This document shows positions 37,738-45,700 of a stretch of 64,000 bases of DNA, piece after piece. The DNA is from Enterobacter pseudoroggenkampii. GTDB taxonomy: Bacteria; Pseudomonadota; Gammaproteobacteria; Enterobacterales; Enterobacteriaceae. Every line of letters starts with the position of its first letter. Within the stretch, counting starts at the first letter, position 1. The position numbers and the translations under genes are program-made. The stretch spans positions 1,860,001-1,924,000 of the forward strand of contig NZ_JAPMLV010000001.1 in NCBI RefSeq assembly GCF_026420145.1. Reading direction: 5' to 3'. The notes beneath the pieces are model-generated. The model was not told the DNA's origin, searched no databases, and saw only the letters and a list, made by a program, of their open reading frames with translations.

Positions 37738-38240
37738 ATCCCAATATCAAATGGAAGACCAATAGGTTCCAGAACTTTTTTATAATTCGAAAGGAAGAAT
37801 TGGGTACCGCCACCGCTTCCTAACATTTCAGTATCTGGTGACAAAGCTTGTCCCGTACCAGCAATAGCATCTCGTTTGACTCTATACATCTGAATCTTAC
37901 TTCTAAACCCATATTTTTCATGAGGTAGAACTTGTAAACTTTCCCATAATTTTTGTCGACTACCACTAGCAGTTTCTAAAGTGGCTTTGTCGAAATAAAA
38001 TCCTGACTGCCCAGGTGCTCCACCATAAACAATATCGCCTTCTTTAAGCATTGTGTTTGACCAAGAATAACGACCTTGATAAATCCCTCTTCCTTGCCAC
38101 TGCCTACCAAATGCCGCCTGGTTATGGTCATTTTATCGAGTCGGTGCACACTTCGCTTTCAATCCTAATGGATCAACCCAATTCAACGGATTAGTGGCGT
38201 AAACGTAAGTATTTATACCGCCATTAAAACCTATCGGGTC
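37734..38240 (-). pseudogene. Rhs tip of a different Rhs lineage with GGG-QFF-type toxin
   Basis: From about 38240 the frame reads DPIGFNGGINTYVYATNPLN then WVDPLGLKAKCAPTR and a TAA. After it, NDHNQAAFGRQWQGRGIYQG runs into an open 105-codon stretch: GDIVYGGAPGQSGFYF, LQVLPHEKYGFRSKIQMYRV, LGSGGGTQFFLSNYKKVLEP. The toxin part has features loosely like TNT-type NAD glycohydrolases (SPG-like, LP, YxV, GGGxQ). The core motif differs from the main Rhs ([20 protein letters not shown]), so it came from another Rhs family. A premature stop makes it a remnant. Confidence 0.6.
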
Positions 38241-38289
38241 ATCGGAACGATTCGGACGCCATCATACTTTTTAACACGTTAAATAATAA

Positions 38290-38320
38290 AACGCCGGGAA
38301 GATTTGATGCTCTTCCCGGC
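38290..38320 (-). terminator. Hairpin terminator downstream of the DUF7660-like gene
   Basis: GCCGGGAAGA-gcatcaaa-TCTTCCCGGC, a 10-bp perfect stem followed on the minus strand by GTTTTATTATTT, 17 bases after the gene end at 38337. Confidence 0.85.
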
Positions 38321-38336
38321 CAATTATTATTGAATA

Positions 38337-38782
38337 TTATTCATAAACTCTTGCAGCCATTAAAATATCTGCAATAAATGTCCAGTTAACATTTTCTGGA
38401 ACAGGTAATTTTTGATTTAAATAATATCCATCCATATCTTCAACCCAAGATGCCATCGATTCAAAATATGAGGGTAAGTCTTTGCTCTCCCACTCACTTA
38501 GATTATTTCTGGCATTTGAAGATAAATTCTCAAGAAATTTAATAAAATCGTCTCTAGTATTTATTCCTTTAGTATTCATAACAATATTACTCCAGTACTT
38601 TTTTATTCCATCACCCAATTTGAAAATAATCGACTTACCATCTGTTTTTGTTGTCATTTTCCACATCTGATCAGCAGCTTCACTAGGTGAGGCCCATTTA
38701 AATGGAACTCGTTTCCTTTTTCTACAAGAGATGTAACTTTTTCATCAAATTTATCGAAACCGTTTTTCATATGCTTATTCAT
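38337..38782 (-). pseudogene. DUF7660-like gene with an N-terminal frameshift
   Basis: The last 109 codons are open: FLENLSSNARNNLSEWESKD, YFESMASWVEDMDGYYLNQK, NVNWTFIADILMAARVYE, a pattern I link to DUF7660. Upstream, the same strand reads MNKHMKNGFDKFDEKVTSL in one frame and VPFKWASPSEAADQ in the next, joined at about 38707, so a one-base shift splits the natural N-terminus. A shorter protein from the internal ATG at 38666 or 38654 could still be made. Confidence 0.6.
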
Positions 38783-38886
38783 TATCAATCGAAAAGAGAC
38801 CTCCTTGCCTATATAAAAGTGGTTTTAAGCGAAAAATGTTGTCAGAAGTAAGGAGGGTTCTAAAAGTGTTAGTTTTTATTATTAAC

Positions 38887-39450
38887 CTAGCCAAAAAAGA
38901 ATTGCTTAAAACCTTCCGCCTCAACATCCTTAAGCTTGCTTTTTAGCATTAAATCGATATCTTCCAGAAAGTCCTCTCTGAAATTAAAATCATCATCTGT
39001 AGCATCACCATCATATTTACTTTGTTCGATCTCAATGGCAGAACAAAAAGCATCCAAAAAGTCGGCTAACGAATTGGAAATAATGAAATTTCTTTTTTGA
39101 ATACTACCATAAACAGGAGATGTGATATTTTGGGTATCACAAAAAAGAACATCTCCATTTCGTTCAGCAAAGATTATATATTCATCGCGCCAGGTCGTGT
39201 CATTTTGAACTCGCCAGCCTGATAACATTTTATTAAGCTCTTGGGGCTCAACAATCTGTATAATGAATGCACCATCAAATGTTGGGTGGTCTTTTAAAAT
39301 CAAATGGCTATAAAAAAATCGAATTTCACCATTTAAATTTACAGGAAAAGAAGTTTCATTTTCATCGTCTGCATAGTCTATCTCTCCCATATTTAAATCA
39401 TTCATTTTGAATTTCTTGACAAAGTCTTGGATAGTATTTTTTATATGCAT
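38887..39450 (-). CDS. SUKH/SMI1-like putative immunity protein
   Basis: 187 residues, AGAGGA before the ATG. A WRDEYIIFAERNGDVLFCDT strand pair near residue 86 followed by a NFIISNSLADFLDAFCSAIE helix is the SUKH C-terminal pattern. An acidic tail precedes a KQFFFG end. No toxin is adjacent. Confidence 0.6.
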   Translation of the reverse strand: MHIKNTIQDFVKKFKMNDLNMGEIDYADDENETSFPVNLNGEIRFFYSHLILKDHPTFDGAFIIQIVEPQELNKMLSGWRVQNDTTWRDEYIIFAERNGDVLFCDTQNITSPVYGSIQKRNFIISNSLADFLDAFCSAIEIEQSKYDGDATDDDFNFREDFLEDIDLMLKSKLKDVEAEGFKQFFFG

Positions 39451-39595
39451 TATTCCTCTTTAAGAGTTATCATTATTGGCTACGCTTAAAATTACCATAT
39501 CCATAGTTGAAAAATGTACTCATAATCCAAAGAACTTCTTCGCGCCATTAAAAAAGAAAAACAAAGAATCAATAATGGCACGACACCCTTCAATA

Positions 39596-40255
39596 TTAAG
39601 GTAGTTTATTGCCCTTTCTTTTACGATTTGAGTGTATTTCGTAGAAATAATCTTCACAAAAAACGTCTAAAGCATTTTCCAGTGGAACAAGTTTCAACCC
39701 CCGGAATCCTTTACTGTCTATAACTTCCTTGACCTCTTGTTTAACAATGATAAAACCACCTAACAATGTGTCGTTCAACGAAAGTATATCATTTTCTAGC
39801 GCATCATCCTTGAATTCAATTTTAAAAGGTATGGTATCTCCGAACTTATCCTCTTCGAGAATAGATTTATCCTTATCTATAACATCGCCGCCTGGAAAAT
39901 ATGCATATTTAAAATCATCCCGAAGAACTTGACCATTCCCAATCGAAACTGGTGTAATATCTCGGCCAAAAAAAACATTGTGCTTATAATTTTCAAAAAT
40001 CGAAAATAAAGACTTATCCATCAAGTGTCCAAAGTCTTTTTTATAATAGTCAAATTTCAAAGCCCCAACATTTTTATTGCACAACAAATAAATATGGTCT
40101 GGGCATGCATCGTCTGTTATTCGATAAGGGAAGGGAAAGGCAGAGCCTTCTATTTCCCAGTTTTCATTAACCTGTAATCTTTCATCAACCATGCCCTGTA
40201 AATTTCTTGGCATGCGTGATGATTCAAAGTCATTCATGATCACATAATAGGACAT
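39596..40255 (-). CDS. Putative immunity protein (Imm43-like) paired with the AHH tip
   Basis: 219 residues from the ATG at 40255, where the conserved-looking MSYYVIMNDFESSRMPRNLQ begins; a TTG or ATG upstream adds 11 residues. A late GFRGLKLVPLENALDVFCED helix is visible. It follows the AHH nuclease remnant (40380-40612) and is its likely immunity. The Imm43 label is tentative. Confidence 0.55.
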   Translation of the reverse strand: MSYYVIMNDFESSRMPRNLQGMVDERLQVNENWEIEGSAFPFPYRITDDACPDHIYLLCNKNVGALKFDYYKKDFGHLMDKSLFSIFENYKHNVFFGRDITPVSIGNGQVLRDDFKYAYFPGGDVIDKDKSILEEDKFGDTIPFKIEFKDDALENDILSLNDTLLGGFIIVKQEVKEVIDSKGFRGLKLVPLENALDVFCEDYFYEIHSNRKRKGNKLP

Positions 40256-40379
40256 TAATTCATTCCCCTGATTTTTTTGTGGGAACATGACCCATCCAAA
40301 TTTTATTCTTCATATCAATCTGGATCCGCCTTTTAGCTATCCTCGCCCCTTTAGCATCTAATCTTCCAGAAATATATCG

Positions 40380-41080
40380 TTACTCAACACGAGCAATGCG
40401 CCGACGGAGAATGTCACTATAGTTATGATAATTACTGCTATGGAAGATATCCATACCTTTCCCTGCATCTTGTTTCATCGCTGATGCGCTACCTGGAAAA
40501 TTAATACCATTAAACGCAGAGTTCATGTCTTTTCCGATGCCAATATTATTGAAGAATGATTGCTCCTCTTTCCACACCTCAACGGGTATAACATGGTGAG
40601 CAGAATTCGCTCCGGCGTGCCGTTCGGCTGGAAGTGGAACCAGAAAATCTCCGGGGCATCAACGCCGTCAATACGCGCCAGCGGGTCGTAACTGTCCCGA
40701 TCGCTGTAAACGTAGGTCAGCGGCACATCCCCGTGCACTTCCTGCAGCAGCCGGAACCCTTCCCAGACAAACCGGTTGGTAACCGGCTTACCGGTTGGCT
40801 GTCCGCCCAGCATCTGGCGGCGCGTTTTGCTGATGCGGCGACCGAGCGGATCGTAGCGGAAGCTGACCTGCGTCTGCGGTTTGTTGCGATCCCGCGGCTG
40901 GCTGATGACTTCCGTCAGGCGGTGTTCGCCGTCGTAGCGGTAGTGCCAGCGGGTCTGGTCGTTATCCTTCTCCACGGTGCGGCCGTGGATGTCATAACGC
41001 CAGCGAATGCCGTTCAGCTGCGTCAGGCGGTTGTGCGTGACCTTATCAGCGGAACCTTCAAGCGGGTTATCAGCACAATA
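40380..41080 (-). pseudogene. Displaced Rhs 3' fragment with AHH nuclease tip
   Basis: 40620-41080 is intact-looking Rhs core ([35 protein letters not shown]). It is cut after NGTPER, well before the core end, and joined out of frame to a nuclease tip: AGANSAHHVIPVEVWKEEQ, MNSAFNGINFPGSASAMKQD, DIFHSSNYHNYSDILRRRI, stop at 40380. SAHHVIP is the AHH motif of HNH/Endo VII-fold toxins. The nuclease frame is open but lacks a start and the Rhs cleavage site, so it is inactive as placed. Confidence 0.78.
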
Positions 41081-41099
41081 TGACAACCTTATTTAATAG

Positions 41100-41579
41100 T
41101 TAATTCCACGTTAAATAAATACCGCAATTAAATGATTTAATATCATAGCAAATAGTTATATCACCCCATTCCAAGTGCCACATTATACTATGTTTTTCTT
41201 TTTCATCTGGTTTGCCAAGATCATATTCACCCGACACCCATTGATATAAAAATTCGACTTCTTTATTTAGCATATCAATGTTAGAAACCTTATTCCAATC
41301 ATTTATTGCCTTATAATACCCTCCCTCTTTATAAATTAATTGCACCGTAAATGGCAAATTACTGAAGCATAATGGTTGTATTATAATCTCGAATTCCTTT
41401 CCCGACCAAAGAACGGTATTAACTGTATAATGATGGGGAATTAATTTCTGCATTTTATTTTCTGATTCAAGATATTTGTAAAGATCAGAAGTTAGAAATT
41501 CCTCCTCCCTTTGTATTAAAAGACATTTATTGTCTAACTCAACCTTACCATTTACCATGTTAATTTTAAAATTAATCAT
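41100..41579 (-). CDS. Putative immunity protein, island paralogue family A
   Basis: 159 residues, MINFKINMVNGKVELDNK to IKSFNCGIYLTWN; closest relative 21858-22340. The ATG overlaps the TGA of the toxin frame at 41576-41578, so it is coupled to that tip. It is the best evidence that family A proteins are immunity proteins. Confidence 0.72.
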   Translation of the reverse strand: MINFKINMVNGKVELDNKCLLIQREEEFLTSDLYKYLESENKMQKLIPHHYTVNTVLWSGKEFEIIIQPLCFSNLPFTVQLIYKEGGYYKAINDWNKVSNIDMLNKEVEFLYQWVSGEYDLGKPDEKEKHSIMWHLEWGDITICYDIKSFNCGIYLTWN

Positions 41580-42312
41580 ATGCTAATGACCTTCCCCGGT
41601 ATCAAAAGATTTCTAAATTCCTCAGGGATAAAGAATTGCCCCCCCCTCGACCATATATCTCATTAGCCAATGCTCTTCCATATGCTACATCAATATCCTC
41701 ACTTACATAATAAGCTCTAACTTGCGTTCTTAATGTACGATGAGGATCTATTTTAACCTGAAGTGCTTCATGGTAGCCTATAGCATTTCCTTTATTTTGC
41801 CTAACGGTTGGATAAGTCACTGCATATGATGGAGGAGTATCACCGTTTGGATATAATGCATACAGAATCGTGCCTTTTTTCAGTTTCCTGTTTTTGTAGA
41901 CATCTATACTTTGTAATCACCTTGACCTTGCCATCTCGTAGCTTCTTTAGATGGATCCTTACATTTACGGCTCAACCCCCACGGATCCACCCACCCCAGC
42001 GCATTCGGCGCATACTGGTAAAGGTTTATCCCCCCCGCCAGCCCTATCGGGTCCTGCTGCGTAAACCGTCCGCAGTCCGGGTCGTAATACCGGAACAGAT
42101 TGTCGTGCAGTCCTGTCTCACGGTCCAGGTATTGCCCCTGCATCCGCAGGTTCTGAGAATATCCTGATCCCTGCGTCTCGCTCTCCCGCAACAGCTTGCC
42201 CCAGGCGGTGTTCGCCATCGTACCGGTAGTGCCGGATCTGGCCGTTATCCTTCTCTACGGTACGGCCGTGGATGTCATAGCGCCAGCGAATACCGTTCAG
42301 TTGCGTGACCCG
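41576..42312 (-). pseudogene. Displaced Rhs 3' fragment with frameshifted GGG-QFF-type toxin tip
   Basis: Rhs core 41960-42312 with an internal deletion at 42202, then the core end ..NALGWVDPWGLSRKCK. The tip begins ATRWQGQGDYK and shifts frame near 41905. It continues SIDVYKNRKLKKGTILYALY, NAIGYHEALQVKIDPHRTLR, ALANEIYGRG to a run of eight G (41639-41646), where a second shift leads to QFFIPEEFRNLLIPGKVISI-stop. Two shifts make it inactive. The start of the tip resembles that of the functional Rhs tip (SVYKNRQLK). Confidence 0.75.
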
Positions 42313-42455
42313 GGCTTTGATTTTAATATATTAAGCCAGCCAATAGTGTTCTTTTATTAAAAATTATCTGTTTTCTGTTGTTTGAGTGAGCACTTCAAAA
42401 ACAGACGCTGCTTAATTATAACCTCGCAAAAATCAATCCTTCTCTTTGCTTAATA

Positions 42456-42716
42456 TCAAGGCATCATTTTTTTAATATCAAGTGCGTAATTAACAACATC
42501 ATCTAAAAGTTTTTCTTCCCTGAGGGAAAAGTTTGCGTATTGAGCCATAGCTCTGCATGTTGACAGACTTTCAATTATTTCAAATGGAATTTTGTCTCCA
42601 AAAATCATTATCTGTTCATAACGAGTTTGAAAAAAATTTACCGATTCATGTTTACCATTGGCATTAAGTTCAAAAATTATTTTTTCAAGTGCATTTTTTA
42701 AGTTATTCAATTTCAT
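42456..42716 (-). CDS. Immunity protein of the full-length Rhs effector
   Basis: 86 residues, all-helical (MKLNNLKNALEKIIFELNAN, YALDIKKMMP). Its ATG overlaps the Rhs stop codon by one base, the standard toxin-immunity coupling. No named family is recognised. The gap 42313-42455 is non-coding. Confidence 0.8.
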   Translation of the reverse strand: MKLNNLKNALEKIIFELNANGKHESVNFFQTRYEQIMIFGDKIPFEIIESLSTCRAMAQYANFSLREEKLLDDVVNYALDIKKMMP

Positions 42717-45700
42717 TACCAGGGAACCCTTAAAGTTTTAACCACCCATGCTCTTGGAAGATTTGATACCACAGCCTGGTATCCCATCCCAGGATATCCT
42801 GCCCCTTGAGCTGCAGCAGGACCTTCACTCACCCACGTTCCTTTAGGAACTCTAAACTCTGATACATTAGTAATATTAACACCCCAATCATGGCGAATAG
42901 CTAGCTTTTCTCGCAAAACCTCCTCGGAATTGTATTTTTCATTTGTCAGCCAAGAAATTTTTCTTCCTGTTCTATTATTTACACCATGATATTTATAAAA
43001 AGTCTCGTCTCTTTTCAGCTGCCTGTTTTTATAAACGCTTTTATCAAATGTTTCTGCAATTCCTCCAGGAAGTTGCGGCCCTGGTTTTTTCCCTGTATTG
43101 CATCGGCTTAACCCCCACGGATCCACCCACCCCAGCGCATTCGGCGCATACTGGTAAAGGTTTATCCCCCCCGCCAGCCCTATCGGGTCCTGCTGCGTAA
43201 ACCGTCCGCAGTCCGGGTCATAATACCGGAACAGATTGTAGTGCAGCCCTGTCTCACGGTCCAGGTATTGCCCCTGCATCCGCAGGTTCTGGGAATATCC
43301 TGATAGCTGCGTCTCGCTTTCCCGCAGCAGCTTGCCCCAGGCGCTGTTCACCCCTTCCCAGCGCACCTGCCCTTCGCTATCCGTCATCCGCTCCGGCGTG
43401 CCGTTGGGCTGGCAGTGGAACCAGAAAATCTCCGGCGCTTCCACGCCGTCAATACGCGCCAGCGGGTCGTAGCTGTCCTGATCGCTGTAGACGTAAGTGA
43501 GCGGCACATCCCCGTGCACTTCCTGCAACAGCCGGAACCCTTCCCAGACAAACCGGGTGGTGACCGGCTTGCCGGCTGGCTGTCCGCCCAGCATCTGGCG
43601 GCGCGTTTTGCTGATGCGTCGCCCGAGCGGATCGTAGCGGAAGCTGACCTGCGTCTGAGGTTTATTGCGATCCCGCGGCTGGCTGATGACTTCCGTCAGG
43701 CGATGTTCGCCATCGTAGCGGTAGTGCCAGCGGGTCTGGCCGTTATCCTTCTCCACGGTACGGCCGTGGATGTCATAACGCCAGCGAATGCCGTTCAGCT
43801 GCGTCAGGCGGTTGTGCGTGACCTTCTCAGCAGATCCTTCGAGCGGGTTACCGGCAGCATCCCAGCGCCACTGCTCCTGGCCGGGCAGCGTGCCGTCCTG
43901 AACGAGCAGGCGCCCGGCGCTGTCGTACTGCCAGCGGTACCAGCTGAACGGGTTATCGTCCCGCTCTTCGCGCACCAGGTTATTACGGTAGTCGTAATCC
44001 CAGCGGCGGGACCAGCGGCGCGGCGACGGGCGCTGGGCATTGCCGGTAAAGACGTCCCGGCGGTGCAGTCGGCCGAGGCGGTCGTACTCGCTGCGGGTGG
44101 TCAACAGCCCCTGGGTGCGGCTGGTCTCACGGTGGAGTTCGTCGCGAGTAAAATCGGAGACCGAGAGCTTATCGAGAGCAATGCTGAGCAGATGTCCGCT
44201 GCCGTAGTAGAACTGCTTCAGCTCGCGGCCATCGGGCAGCGTGACGGAGGTGCGGTTGCCCAGCGCGTCATACTCCCACGCCAGCTCGCCGTGCTCGCCC
44301 GCCTCGCGCGTCACGCGACCGAGCGCATCATACTCAAAGACGAGCTCCTGCTCTGCCTCGGTGCTCCACGCGTCGGCTGAAAGCGCAGGATGCAGCCCAA
44401 TCCGGCTTAACAGCCCGGACGGCGTGTAGTGGTAGCGTGTCTGCCCTTCCGGCGTGGTGCGGGCGACCAGCTGACCGCTCGCGCTCCAGGCGAAGGCGTG
44501 GGTGATGGCCTCCGGATGGCCGGCGGCAAAGGTGCGCGCAATCGTGCGCCCGCAGGCATCATAGCGATACTGCGAGGCTACGCCATCGAGCCCCACCTCT
44601 TCCAGCAGCAGCGAGTCTGGCCCCCAGCGGAACTGATACGCTTCGCCGTTCTCGTTTTCCAGGGCAATCAGGCGCCCGCGGCTGTCCCAGCGGCGGCGCA
44701 CCTCTTCACCCTGCGTGTTACGGGTGGCGGTTAAGCGCCCCGCCTCATCGTATCTGAACTCGCTCTCTTTCCCGTCGGCGCCCGCATGCTTTACCGGCAG
44801 GCCACGTTCGTTCCATTTGAGCGATTCCGTCCAGCCTTCCGGGCGATCGAGCTGCACCGGACGCCCTGCGGCGTCGTAGCGGTAGCGCGTCTCTTCACCG
44901 TCGGCGCCAGTCTCGGCCACCAGCCAGCCCAGCGGATGATAGCGATAGCGGGTAATTCGCCCGGAACAGTCCGTCGCACGAACGATCTGCCCGGCCTCGT
45001 TGTACTCCTGGTAGCGGCTGTTGCCTGCGGCATCGACCTCTTCCACGACCAGGCCGAACGCGTCCCGGCGCAGCTGCGTAGTCTGCCCCATCGGATCCAC
45101 CACGCGCTTCAGCCCGTGGTGTTCGTCGTACCAGAACCGGGTGGCGCTGCCGTCGGCTTCGATAATAGCCGCGGGAAGCGCGCGGTGCTCCAGCCAGGTG
45201 GTGGTGCGGATATTGCCGTCGGCATCGGTCTCCTGCACCCGGTTGCCCATCTCGTCGTAGACGAAGGTGACGGCGTTGCCGAGCGGATCGATGCGACGCG
45301 TGAGAAGCTCGTTATCATCCCACTCGTAGCGCCAGTTTTCACCGCGCTCGTCAACGTAGCGGACAATCAGATTCTGCGCGTTCCAGTAGTGGCGGCGCGT
45401 CTGACCATCGTAGTGCTCGACGGTCGTCAGCCCGGCGGCTAAATCATAGCTAAAGCGGCAGCCGTCGCCGGTGCTGGTGCGGTTTTCCACCACGCGCCAG
45501 TGGTCGAATTTTTGCCAGCGGTATTCGCTCTCCAGACCGCCCGGCAGGCAGTGCCAGACCATCAGCCCGTGCTCGTTATAACGGTATTCACGCGTCACCA
45601 CGCCGGAGGCATCCGTCGCGCTCGCCAGCTGGCCGCGCGCGTCGTAGCCCCACTGCATCAGCGGCCAGGTTTGGTTGCCGTCGAAATGGCTGGCCGAGGT

